Assembly: GCA_938039795.1 (NCBI GenBank) | Contig: CALHWU010000145.1 | Span: 1-25,500 of the forward strand | Reading direction: 5' to 3' | Source: an uncultured Muribaculaceae bacterium | Lineage (GTDB): Bacteria; Bacteroidota; Bacteroidia; Bacteroidales; Muribaculaceae | DNA length: 25,500 bases | Shown here: positions 6,518-14,748 of the stretch, in pieces | How positions within the stretch are numbered: the stretch's first letter is position 1 | Layout of the letters: the number at the start of each line of letters is the position of its first letter | Translations under genes and position numbers: made by a program | The notes under the pieces: model-generated | What the model saw: the letters and a program-made list of their open reading frames with translations, nothing else | Told to the model about the DNA's origin: nothing | Database searches by the model: none

Positions 6518-9500
6518 TTATTTTGATAAGGTAATTCTTACTTTGACATCAGTACCGTCGATATCGAGGATCTCGGTCATATCATCATCCGTCACAGGGC
6601 CTACAAGGAGAGTGTCGGCCAACACCTGACGCGCTACATAGTCGGCATAATTCTTTATAGCATCATCTGTCAGCTGACACGGAGCAAACGTCAGATTTAT
6701 ACGGTCGGTGATCTGGTAATCGCGGCTTTTACGGATATTCTGTATGCGGTTTACTATCTCTCTGGCCACACCTTCCTGGCGAAGCTCCGGAGTGACAGTG
6801 ATATCGAGAGCCACAGTGACATTTCCCTCGTTGGCCACAAGCCATCCGGGTATGTCTTCCGATATGATCTCAACGTCGGCGACATCGATATGTGCTTCTT
6901 CACCCTCGATCATCAGTGAGATGGCTCCTTCACGTTCGAGACGCGATATTTCATGCTGATCAAGCCCCTGGATAGCGGCGGCAACCTGCTTCATCTGCTT
7001 GCCGAATTTCGGGCCGAGCTTTTTGAAATCAGGCTTCACTTTCTTTACAAGTATGCTCTGATCATCATCTCCGACAATTTCAAGATCCTTTACATTGACC
7101 TCGCCAAGGATCAGCTGCCTCATAGCCTCAAGAGCCTTGCACTGCGATTCGTCGACTGCGGGCACGAGTATCTTCTGCAGAGGCTGGCGCACTTTTATCT
7201 CCGCCTTGCGGCGCAATGCGAGTACCATGGATGTCACGGTCTGAGCCAGATGCATTCTCTCCTCAAGATCTTTGTCGATCATCGTCATATCGGCCACGGG
7301 GAATAATTCGAGGTGTACCGACCGATCGCATCTCTTCAGGTCACGGTAAAGCCTGTCGGCAAAGAAAGGCGATACCGGCGCCATCAGCTCGGCTACAGTC
7401 AGCAGACATTTGTATAGGGTCTGGTAGGCTGCAAGCTTATCTGTATCCATCTCCCCTCCCCAGAACCGTTTGCGGTTGAGACGCACGTACCAGTTGGAGA
7501 GATTGTCGCACACAAATTCGCTTATGGCACGGGCTGCCTTTGTAGGCTCATAGTCCTCAAGAGCGTCCTCCACATCCTTTACAAGCGAATTAAGCAGCGA
7601 CAGTATCCATCGGTCTATTTCCGGAAGCTTATCCATCCCTACGGCCGGCTCATCGCCGGTAAAACCGTCAACATTCGCATAGAGCGCGAAGAACGAGTAG
7701 GTGTTGTAAAGAGTTGAGAAGAGTTTTCTCGAAACTTCCTGAACGCCTGCCTCATCGAATTTCAGATTGTCCCAAGGCGATGAGTTTGAGATCATATACC
7801 ACCGGAGCGGATCGGATCCGAATTTCTCTATGGCTTCGAAAGGATTTACTGCATTGCCAAGACGCTTCGACATCTTGTTGCCATCCTTGTCAAGCACCAG
7901 ACCGTTTGATATCACAGCCTTGTAGGCGCGATCACCGAACACCATACCGGCTATCGCATGCAGGGTGAAGAACCATCCGCGGGTCTGATCGACACCCTCG
8001 GCTATGAAGTCGGCCGGGAACAGATCGCCACGGTCAAAGGCTTCCTTGTTTTCAAACGGATAATGTATCTGTGCGTAAGGCATCGATCCGGAATCGAACC
8101 ATACGTCGATCAGATCGGTCTCGCGTTTCATCGGTTTGCCGCTCGCACTTACAAGCACTATGTCGTCGACATACGGACGGTGAAGATCGATCAGCTCATA
8201 ATTCTCCTTGGTGTACACCCCGGGCCTGAAACCGCGATCCTTATAGGGATTCGACTTCATCACTCCGGCGCCGACAGCCTTTTCGATCTCGTCGTAAAGC
8301 ATTGCGACGCTGTCTATGCACACCTCTTCGCTGCCATCCTCCGTTCGCCATATCGGAAGCGGAGTGCCCCAGTAGCGGCTGCGCGAGAGATTCCAGTCCT
8401 GAAGATTTTCAAGCCACTTGCCGAATCGTCCGCTTCCGGTCGACTGAGGCTTCCATTTGATTGTGGTATTTAGCTCCATCAGCTTTTCACGCGCGGCAGT
8501 CGTGCGAATAAACCAGCTATCGAGGGGATAGTAAAGCACCGGTTTGTCCGTACGCCAGCAGTGAGGATAGCTGTGGGTATGCTTTTCGATCTTGAAAGCA
8601 ACGCCCTGCTGCTTGAGCATCATGCATATGGCCACGTCGAGAGTCTCGGCATCGGGAGCCAGGCTGGCATCATACGCATTTTTCACATATCTTCCGGCCC
8701 ATGGACGGTAAGCGTCCGCATCGACATTGTTTTTTACATACTCGGGATCGATATCCTCTATACGGAAAAAACGGCCTTTCAGATCCACCATCGGGCGCAC
8801 ATTGCCGTCGCGGTCGATAAGCGTAAGCGGAGGCACGCCATTCTGACGCGAAACCCTGAGGTCGTCGGCGCCGAAAGTGCCTGCGATATGCACTATGCCC
8901 GTACCGTCATCGGTCGTCACATAATCGCCCGGTATCACCCTGAAAGCGCCCTCGCCTGGATTCATCCACTTGATAAGCTGCTCGTAATGGAGTCCGACAA
9001 ATGCACTTCCGTCGCAAGATCCCACGATCTCATAAGGGATCACCTTATCACCCTTCGAATACGATTCAAGAGGCTGCCCTGCTCCCTTGGGGTTGAACAC
9101 CGTGCCGACGAGAGCGTCAGCGCAGATCACCGTCACTTTCTCGCCCGAATAAGGGTTGTATGTGCGGATTATGTCGTAGCGTATCGATGGACCGACGGCA
9201 AGCGCCGTGTTCGAGGGAAGAGTCCAGGGAGTGGTAGTCCAGGCAAGGAAATAAGGTTCGCCCCAGCCTTTCATATTATCCGTCGGATCTATGATCCTGA
9301 ACTGAGCTATACTGGTTGTGTCCTTGACGTCACGATAGCATCCCGGCTGATTAAGCTCATGCGAGCTCAGGCCCGTGCCGGCCGCCGGAGAATAAGGCTG
9401 AATGGTATATCCCTTGTAAAGATAACCCTTGTCATACAGCTGACGCAGAAGCCACCATACGGTTTCGATATATCGGTTGTCGTAGGTGATATAGGGGTCG

Positions 9501-9940
9501 TTCATGTCTACCCAGTAACCCATACGGTTGGTAAGCGTCTCCCACTCGCGGGTATATTTCATTACTTCAGAGCGGCATGCTGCGTTGTAGTCATCGACGC
9601 TGATCTTCTTGCCGATATCCTCTTTAGTGATACCAAGGTGCTTTTCGACGCCGAGTTCCACCGGCAGTCCGTGGGTGTCCCATCCGGCCTTGCGCTTTAC
9701 GTGAAAACCCTTCATGGTCTTGTAGCGGCAGAAAATGTCCTTGATCGTGCGAGCCATCACATGATGTATGCCGGGCATTCCGTTTGCCGACGGAGGCCCC
9801 TCGTAAAAGACGAAAGATGGGCATCCTTCGCGCTCCTTTATGCTCTTGCCGAACAGACCCTGGCGGGTCCAGTCATCAAGCATCTCTTTATTTATTCCCG
9901 ACAGATTAAAACTGTCATATTCCTTGAATTTATTGTCCAT
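6518..9940 (-). CDS. ileS: Isoleucyl-tRNA synthetase, type 2, with GIHH in place of the HIGH motif
   Basis: Charges tRNA-Ile in the cytosol. The 1140-residue length and the absence of an obvious C-terminal zinc-finger cysteine cluster fit the eukaryote-like IleRS2 class rather than IleRS1. Signature blocks are FVFYEGPPSANGMPGIHH (Gly57-Ile58-His59-His60), AGWDTHGLPVE, the CP1 editing domain (TWTLPSNTALAVG; GTGIVHIAGTFGADD), NLSRSRYWGTPLP, VDQTRGWF and KMSKR at 689-693. The C-terminal anticodon-binding helices lead to the end at TAA. The class I HxGH signature is altered to GxHH, a form associated with very high mupirocin resistance in some IleRS2 enzymes. The start at 9940 gives the normal N-terminus and sits about 22 nt after the expected transcription start. 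It leads the operon ileS-dksA-lspA-DUF4296-small ORF. Confidence 0.97.
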   Translation of the reverse strand: MDNKFKEYDSFNLSGINKEMLDDWTRQGLFGKSIKEREGCPSFVFYEGPPSANGMPGIHHVMARTIKDIFCRYKTMKGFHVKRKAGWDTHGLPVELGVEKHLGITKEDIGKKISVDDYNAACRSEVMKYTREWETLTNRMGYWVDMNDPYITYDNRYIETVWWLLRQLYDKGYLYKGYTIQPYSPAAGTGLSSHELNQPGCYRDVKDTTSIAQFRIIDPTDNMKGWGEPYFLAWTTTPWTLPSNTALAVGPSIRYDIIRTYNPYSGEKVTVICADALVGTVFNPKGAGQPLESYSKGDKVIPYEIVGSCDGSAFVGLHYEQLIKWMNPGEGAFRVIPGDYVTTDDGTGIVHIAGTFGADDLRVSRQNGVPPLTLIDRDGNVRPMVDLKGRFFRIEDIDPEYVKNNVDADAYRPWAGRYVKNAYDASLAPDAETLDVAICMMLKQQGVAFKIEKHTHSYPHCWRTDKPVLYYPLDSWFIRTTAAREKLMELNTTIKWKPQSTGSGRFGKWLENLQDWNLSRSRYWGTPLPIWRTEDGSEEVCIDSVAMLYDEIEKAVGAGVMKSNPYKDRGFRPGVYTKENYELIDLHRPYVDDIVLVSASGKPMKRETDLIDVWFDSGSMPYAQIHYPFENKEAFDRGDLFPADFIAEGVDQTRGWFFTLHAIAGMVFGDRAYKAVISNGLVLDKDGNKMSKRLGNAVNPFEAIEKFGSDPLRWYMISNSSPWDNLKFDEAGVQEVSRKLFSTLYNTYSFFALYANVDGFTGDEPAVGMDKLPEIDRWILSLLNSLVKDVEDALEDYEPTKAARAISEFVCDNLSNWYVRLNRKRFWGGEMDTDKLAAYQTLYKCLLTVAELMAPVSPFFADRLYRDLKRCDRSVHLELFPVADMTMIDKDLEERMHLAQTVTSMVLALRRKAEIKVRQPLQKILVPAVDESQCKALEAMRQLILGEVNVKDLEIVGDDDQSILVKKVKPDFKKLGPKFGKQMKQVAAAIQGLDQHEISRLEREGAISLMIEGEEAHIDVADVEIISEDIPGWLVANEGNVTVALDITVTPELRQEGVAREIVNRIQNIRKSRDYQITDRINLTFAPCQLTDDAIKNYADYVARQVLADTLLVGPVTDDDMTEILDIDGTDVKVRITLSK

Positions 9941-9966
9941 CGCGAATCTGTTCTTAAATCAAGATG

Positions 9967-9996
9967 CAAAGTTACGATTATTTGCTCAACTATCAA
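9967..9996 (-). promoter_or_regulatory. Promoter of the ileS operon
   Basis: On the minus strand TTG (plus-strand CAA, 9994-9996) is followed after 19 nt by TAACTTTG (plus-strand CAAAGTTA, 9967-9974), an exact -7 element. It sits in the 67-nt gap between ileS and the upstream PAP2 gene and implies a leader of about 20 nt, too short for a T-box or similar riboswitch. Confidence 0.75.
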
Positions 9997-10007
9997 CCTT
10001 TTTACTT

Positions 10008-10586
10008 TCAGAAAATAATATTGACCGCGGCGGCCACCGACTTGCCGTCGGCGCCTACAGCAGGCAGTGCTGTCACGGTGACACGTGTTTTGTCCCATCC
10101 GAACAGGCGCCGCTCTACAGGCAGAAGCAGATATGCCAGACGGGCGGAAACAAATCCTGTGACAGCTCCACCCACGACATCGCCGAACCGATGACGGTGA
10201 TGATGGATCCTGAGCGCACCTATGCCTGCCGCCCACGCATACGCACCGGCACCCCAGGCCCAGCCATACTCGCTTCTGATGATTTCTGCCCCGGCCGTAG
10301 CGCGCGCCATGTGTCCCGACGGGAAAGAATGGTTGTCGCTGCCATCGGGCCTACGCGATCTGATGGTATGCTTCAGCGTCTGGACAAGAATTTCGTCAAG
10401 CGCCAACGCTGTGGCCGTGACGGCCAGACGTTCACGGAAAGTATGTTTAGCCTCAACGCCGAAGACCCCTATGGTTGGAGCTGCCAATATCGGCACGAAC
10501 TGCCCTGCATCATCGACGATATATGTTTTTGCCTCCGCAACCAGAACGCCTGCGGCCAGGACCAAAGCCATTATGATTCTTTTCAT
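10008..10586 (-). CDS. Secreted PAP2-superfamily phosphatase
   Basis: A member of the class A acid phosphatase / lipid phosphatase superfamily. The complete three-part motif is present: Lys72-x6-Arg79-Pro80 (KHTIRSRRP), PSGH at 89-92 with the catalytic His92, and Arg126-x5-His132-x3-Asp136 (RIHHHRHRFGD). A signal peptide is likely (MKRIIMALVLAAGVLVAEA), placing the enzyme in the periplasm or membrane. The 192-residue protein has few strongly hydrophobic helices beyond the core, and its C-terminus (RVTVTALPAVG...AAVNIIF) is beta-like with a terminal Phe. The substrate is unknown; an undecaprenyl-pyrophosphate or lipid A phosphate is plausible given the adjacent peptidoglycan genes, but this is inference. 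Its start overlaps the stop of the NlpC/P60 gene by four bases (ATGA). Confidence 0.9.
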   Translation of the reverse strand: MKRIIMALVLAAGVLVAEAKTYIVDDAGQFVPILAAPTIGVFGVEAKHTFRERLAVTATALALDEILVQTLKHTIRSRRPDGSDNHSFPSGHMARATAGAEIIRSEYGWAWGAGAYAWAAGIGALRIHHHRHRFGDVVGGAVTGFVSARLAYLLLPVERRLFGWDKTRVTVTALPAVGADGKSVAAAVNIIF

Positions 10587-11548
10587 TCAAAATACCATTT
10601 ATGAAATTTTACTGGAGTGATACCGGGCGAACTCTCGCTGCCAAGTATCCGGCGCACCTTCACGACCTTTCGTGGCACGAAACATTTGTCACCCTTATGG
10701 ACGCTGCCATAGCTTATACGGCCCGACGAATGGATATAACGGCCATAATCGAGATTAATGGCCACATGAGTGATGCGCACACTGTCGCTGCCGGTAAAAA
10801 ACAGCAGATCGCCGGCTTTCCATTTATGAGGATCCAAGTTGTCGACATCAGTTCCGGTAAGAGCCTGCTGCGACGCGTCGCGACGCAATATCAGCCCGGC
10901 CGACCAATAAGCCGCCTTTACCAGACCGGAGCAGTCAGGGCCTTTCGACGTAAGTCCACCCCATACATATGGAGCTCCGACCATCGCTTTTGCCGTAGAC
11001 AATATCGTAGTTATGTCGGGGCTTTTCGATGCCCATGCTTCAAAATCTTCTACTTTTTTCCGCTCTACATATCCCTGAAATCTATGGCCGGGCATGCTCA
11101 CGAGCATATAATCGCCCTCATCCGACAGACATTCCACGATATCACCTCCTACAAGTTCGGCCACGCGGTTTCCCGGGTCATCCGTCAAAACAGTGTCTGC
11201 GAGCACCGCTATGGTGCCGGGGTCAGTCACTATCAGACGGCGCGATCTGCGCCACTCCGCCATCTTCAGGTCATCAGTCAGAGTTAGATTTGCGCGGTTG
11301 ATATAGCCTCGGTAGCCGTCTGGCAGCTGCACCTCATACCAGTCGCCACGGCGCTTGCCTGCTTTGACCGGTGTGCCGGCCAGAGCCTGTGTAGTCTGTT
11401 CGGAAGCGTGCGACGGCTCAGCCCTGACGCAAGCCACCGAAATATCGACAAGCCCCCACCGGCTGCTGTCGGCGGGGGTTACTGTCTGGGCCGACACTTC
11501 TGATGCGACTGAAATCGCCGTGAGAAGCGCCGCCAGTATTATTTTCAT
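10583..11548 (-). CDS. SH3b-NlpC/P60 peptidase, YkfC-like murein-peptide endopeptidase
   Basis: Probably cleaves gamma-D-Glu to diamino-acid bonds in peptidoglycan peptides, as in muropeptide recycling. The 321-residue protein begins with a signal peptide (to about residue 20, ending VSAQT). Two bacterial SH3 domains follow (about 32-90, with GDWYEVQLPDGYRGYI, and 103-165, with FQGYVERKKV). The NlpC/P60 domain spans about 175-305. Catalytic residues are Cys206 in DCSGLV, His261 in ITHVAI and His273 in YIHSSG; the spacing from Cys to the two histidines matches YkfC. The PYVWGG stretch before the cysteine is also typical. It starts 5 nt after the true end of glmM, tying a precursor-synthesis enzyme and a recycling enzyme into one transcript. 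Confidence 0.92.
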   Translation of the reverse strand: MKIILAALLTAISVASEVSAQTVTPADSSRWGLVDISVACVRAEPSHASEQTTQALAGTPVKAGKRRGDWYEVQLPDGYRGYINRANLTLTDDLKMAEWRRSRRLIVTDPGTIAVLADTVLTDDPGNRVAELVGGDIVECLSDEGDYMLVSMPGHRFQGYVERKKVEDFEAWASKSPDITTILSTAKAMVGAPYVWGGLTSKGPDCSGLVKAAYWSAGLILRRDASQQALTGTDVDNLDPHKWKAGDLLFFTGSDSVRITHVAINLDYGRYIHSSGRISYGSVHKGDKCFVPRKVVKVRRILGSESSPGITPVKFHKWYFE

Positions 11549-11553
11549 TCTGC

Positions 11554-12943
11554 TCAGTGTTTGGTCATTTCAGTGATGACATCCTTTATCTGCTGGCCGA
11601 GTTTCTCCGCCTCTTCCATCGAGTGAGCTTCCGAATATATTCGGATGATCGGCTCAGTATTGGATTTGCGCAGATGCACCCAGCTGTCGGAAGTCGATCT
11701 TCACTCCATCGATATCCGTGATCTTCTCGCTGGCATAACGCTTCTTCACCTCTTCAAGGATGGCGTCGACATTGATCTCCGGCGTCAGCTCAATCTTGTT
11801 CTTGGCTATGGCATAGGCAGGATAAGATTTCTTAAGCTCGCTCACTTTTTTGCCGCTCTTGGCAAGGAGCGACAGGAACAGCGCAACTCCTACAAGTGCG
11901 TCGCGTCCGTAATGTGAAGCCGGATAAATCACTCCACCGTTGCCTTCGCCACCGATCACCGCACCGGTCTCTTTCATCTTGGTGGTGACATTCACCTCCC
12001 CGACAGCTGAAGCGGCATACTGGCATCCGTGGGCCGCGGTCACATCCCGCAGAGCGCGTGAAGAGCTGAGATTGGAGACTGTCGAGCCGGGAGTGTGAGA
12101 CAACACATAATCTGCGACAGCGACCAGAGTATATTCCTCAACAAACATCTCGCCGTTTTCCATCACGATAGCCAGACGGTCGACATCGGGATCCACGACG
12201 AAACCGACATCTGCTTTGCCGTCGCTCATCAGGCTTGATATCTGTGTGAGGTTTTCGGGGATAGGCTCGGGGGTATGCGAGAAACGCCCTGTCACCTCAC
12301 AATTAAGCTCGATGACATTTTTCACACCAAGTGCCTTAAGCAGCTGGGGAATGACCGTGCCGCCTACCGAATTCACCGCATCCACTGCCACAGTGAAATC
12401 AGCTTTGGCAATAGCTTCCCTGTCGACCAGATCAAGAGCAAGCACTTTCTCGATATGCTTACGGTTGTAAGTCGTGTTTTTAAGCTCATGTCCGAGATCC
12501 ATCACATCGCAGAAGCTGTACGCGTCATCCGCCGCTATGGCAAGCACTTCCTTGCCCTGGGCGTCATTCAGGAACTCACCGTTTTCGTTGAGCAGTTTCA
12601 AGGCATTCCACTGCATTGGATTGTGGCTCGCAGTGATGATGATGCCTCCGCATGCATTCTCTTCGGTGACGGCTATCTCGGTAGTCGGAGTGGAGGCAAG
12701 TCCGATGTTTACCACGTCGAATCCCATGCCACAGAGCGTAGACACCACTATGCCGCTTACCATTTCGCCCGATATGCGGGCATCGCGGCCCACTACGATC
12801 ACATTGGAGGTTTTCGTGGTGTTGCGCTTGATGAATGTGGCATAAGCCGCTGTAAACTTCACGATGTCAAGAGGGGACAGACCCTCACCGGGTGCGCCGC
12901 CTATGGTGCCGCGTATTCCGGAGATCGATTTAATTAGTGACAT
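11554..12943 (-). CDS. glmM: Phosphoglucosamine mutase, frameshifted near the 3' end
   Basis: Interconverts glucosamine-6-phosphate and glucosamine-1-phosphate on the way to UDP-GlcNAc for peptidoglycan and LPS. Motifs: catalytic phosphoserine Ser106 in TASHNP, the metal loop DPDVDR at 251-256, and sugar loop GGEGNGG. The main frame reaches DGVKIDF and then goes out of register at about 11689-11690, stopping at 11654. Another frame carries the expected ending: DSWVHLRKSNTEPIIRIYSE, then KLGQQIKDVITEMTKH with TGA at 11554-11556. Restoring two bases (for example, an Ala codon between Phe and Asp) or removing one gives 462-463 residues, the usual Bacteroidota length. Without repair the protein would lose the SNTEP phosphate-binding loop and be inactive. 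An assembly error is the simplest explanation. A phosphomannomutase role cannot be fully excluded. Confidence 0.9.
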
Positions 12944-12986
12944 GACTGGATGATATTGTATTAGTTTTATTGTTTTTAAGGCTGCT

Positions 12987-13565
12987 TCAGATCTGGCTCT
13001 TGTAGTATCTGAAATGATAGAGGTAAGGCTGTACCGACGATATTTCCGACGACCATCCGTACTGTGACTTCACTACCAGTTTCACCTCACTGTTGAGGGG
13101 AAGATACTGAAGCGGCATCTGTATGGCCAGGCCCCATGAAGAGGATGATTCAAGGGTATAATTCTTGTAACGGAATGACATGTTGCCTCCCTCCACATAG
13201 TCGCTGTTGCCTTCGCCCGGTATGTCGTTTATTCCGTCATAGTAGCTAAGATTATAGCGCATGAAACGGAAATAGATCAGCTGATCGTCCTGAGCCATTT
13301 CGCCGTCACCGACCTTCACTACCTGCATGAAAACATTGCCGTCCTCATCAAGACGGTAATAAGGAGCGTCGTTGCCGGTGATGAATTTATTATCGGCCGG
13401 AAGCTCTGTCAGTATGATCTGGTCTGACAGAAACAGGTTGACGGCTTTGTTCTCTTCTTCGAGAAGTTCGGCATAGCTCTTGTCGTCGTCACATCCGCTG
13501 AGGCCTGCCATGAGACCGGCAGCGGCTACGATGGCTAAAAATGGATATTTAGAGAATAGCTTCAT
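12987..13565 (-). CDS. DUF4827-type lipoprotein
   Basis: A probable lipoprotein of 192 residues. The signal sequence is MKLFSKYPFLAIVAAAGLMAG with lipobox LSGC and lipidated Cys25. The three aspartates right after the cysteine (CDDDK) resemble the acidic surface-export signal described for Bacteroidota lipoproteins, so the protein may be displayed on the cell surface (inference). The mature start SYAELLEEENKAVNLFLSDQ and later YYRLDEDGNVFMQVVKVGDG match the DUF4827 pattern, a family with an FKBP-like fold but without known peptidyl-prolyl isomerase activity. It sits 34 nt after the nrnA-like gene and 43 nt before glmM, on the same strand. Confidence 0.82.
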   Translation of the reverse strand: MKLFSKYPFLAIVAAAGLMAGLSGCDDDKSYAELLEEENKAVNLFLSDQIILTELPADNKFITGNDAPYYRLDEDGNVFMQVVKVGDGEMAQDDQLIYFRFMRYNLSYYDGINDIPGEGNSDYVEGGNMSFRYKNYTLESSSSWGLAIQMPLQYLPLNSEVKLVVKSQYGWSSEISSVQPYLYHFRYYKSQI

Positions 13566-13599
13566 GTCGTGTTGTCATTTGGTTTTATCTGTAATTCTT

Positions 13600-14646
13600 T
13601 TAAGGAATTTCGGTCTGTTCAAGATTTTGATCAAATTCGTCGATCGCGGCGAGTATCACGTCAAGAGCTTCGGAAACCGTACCGGTGAATTCGCCTCCGG
13701 CAGCATTAAGGTGACCTCCGCCGCCGAAAAGACGCTCACAGACTATATTGACCGGGAAACAGCCCTTGCTGCGCATAGATACCTTAACGAAATCGGGCTC
13801 ATCCTGCCGCAGATACACGCTCCAGGTCACTCCAGGCACAGCCAGCGGCTTGTTTACCAGTCCTTCAGTGTCGCCTTTGACATAGGAGAACTCATTGAGT
13901 TCCTCCCGGTCAAGGATTATGACCGCGAGCTGATGGTCGGACAGGATCTGCATCTTGCGGTAAAGCGCATACCCGTTTATTCTCAGCGATTCCGCGCGAT
14001 GGGTATTCCACGCCAGGGAATACACCTCGTCCTTGTCAAGCCCCTTCTCCAGAAGCAGGGATATTATCAGGTAAAGATCCGGATCGTTGGAATTATATGA
14101 GAAATTACCGGTATCCGTCAGCATTCCCGTATATATGCATGTCGCTGCGTCAATATCAATCTGATCATGCATGCCGGCCTGCCAGAGGATATGGAAAAGC
14201 AACGCACAGGTCGACGACTGATCTGGCCGGGAGATGGTAAGATCAGCAAAACTCTCTGGATTGAGATGATGGTCGATAAGTATCTTCTTCGCATCGCAGG
14301 CCGCTACGGCCGGTGCCAGACGGTCTATACGCTTCAGCGAGTTGAAATCCAGGCAGATTACCACGTCGGCTGCGGAAAGCGCACGGTTCACACGATCGGG
14401 AAAGCGCGAGGCTATGACTATATCGGAAAAACCCGGAAGAAAATCAAGAGTGGATGCAGGCGTATCTGGAGTGATCACCACTGCATTCTTGCCTAAACGA
14501 CCGAGCACGTGACACAGACCGAGCGATGACCCGAGAGCATCACCGTCGGGAGTCATATGGCATGTAATCACGAACTGTGACGCTTCGGCCACCATGTCCG
14601 CGAAAAGCTCTATATCTGATGAGTCAATCGAGCGTTGGAAATCCAT
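13600..14646 (-). CDS. DHH/DHHA1 phosphoesterase, NrnA-like (nanoRNase / pAp or cyclic-dinucleotide phosphatase)
   Basis: NrnA-type enzymes degrade short oligoribonucleotides, pAp or linear/cyclic dinucleotides in the cytosol using two manganese ions. The 348-residue protein has the DHH motifs in order: His30 with DGD at 34-36 (CHMTPDGDALGSS), Asp100 in CLDFNS, the name-giving Asp125-His126-His127 (ILIDHHLNP), and a fourth Asp in TGMLTDTGNFSY. The DHHA1 domain ends with GGGGHLNAAGG (from about 308), which contacts the substrate. Length is close to that of NrnA. The start at 14646 lies about 15 nt after the expected transcription start of an upstream -7 element. It is the first gene of the five-gene minus-strand group. 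The preferred substrate cannot be told from the sequence. Confidence 0.92.
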   Translation of the reverse strand: MDFQRSIDSSDIELFADMVAEASQFVITCHMTPDGDALGSSLGLCHVLGRLGKNAVVITPDTPASTLDFLPGFSDIVIASRFPDRVNRALSAADVVICLDFNSLKRIDRLAPAVAACDAKKILIDHHLNPESFADLTISRPDQSSTCALLFHILWQAGMHDQIDIDAATCIYTGMLTDTGNFSYNSNDPDLYLIISLLLEKGLDKDEVYSLAWNTHRAESLRINGYALYRKMQILSDHQLAVIILDREELNEFSYVKGDTEGLVNKPLAVPGVTWSVYLRQDEPDFVKVSMRSKGCFPVNIVCERLFGGGGHLNAAGGEFTGTVSEALDVILAAIDEFDQNLEQTEIP

Positions 14647-14665
14647 CTTTCGGCTGAAATTTTTG

Positions 14666-14673
14666 CAAAGTTA
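14666..14673 (-). promoter_or_regulatory. Candidate -7 promoter element for nrnA-like operon
   Basis: TAACTTTG on the minus strand (plus-strand CAAAGTTA) is an exact Bacteroidota -7 element 20 nt before the start codon. I could not see a good TTG/TTTG 19-21 nt upstream, so promoter strength is uncertain. The rest of the 102-nt gap to the helicase gene shows no clear terminator. Confidence 0.55.
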
Positions 14674-14748
14674 ATGTTTTTTGTCGAAGTCCTACATCGG
14701 CCGAACGGATTTGAACCGACGTTTAACAATTTTTTCCTCCCTTACGGG

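Noticed and set aside
8561..10018. A 485-codon plus-strand open frame opposite ileS.
   Set aside because: It lies antisense to an unmistakable IleRS gene, has no recognisable domain, and reads as a Cys/His/Arg-rich shadow sequence produced by the codon bias of the real gene.
12275..12937. A 220-codon plus-strand frame opposite glmM.
   Set aside because: It is a shadow of the GlmM coding sequence, with no start context or domain.
14706..14718. CGGATTTGAACCG, whose complement looks like a tRNA T arm (GGTTCAAATCC), between the helicase and nrnA-like genes.
   Set aside because: No acceptor, anticodon or D arm can be found around it. It could be a remnant of a tRNA or an old attachment site, but no integrase or element border is visible.
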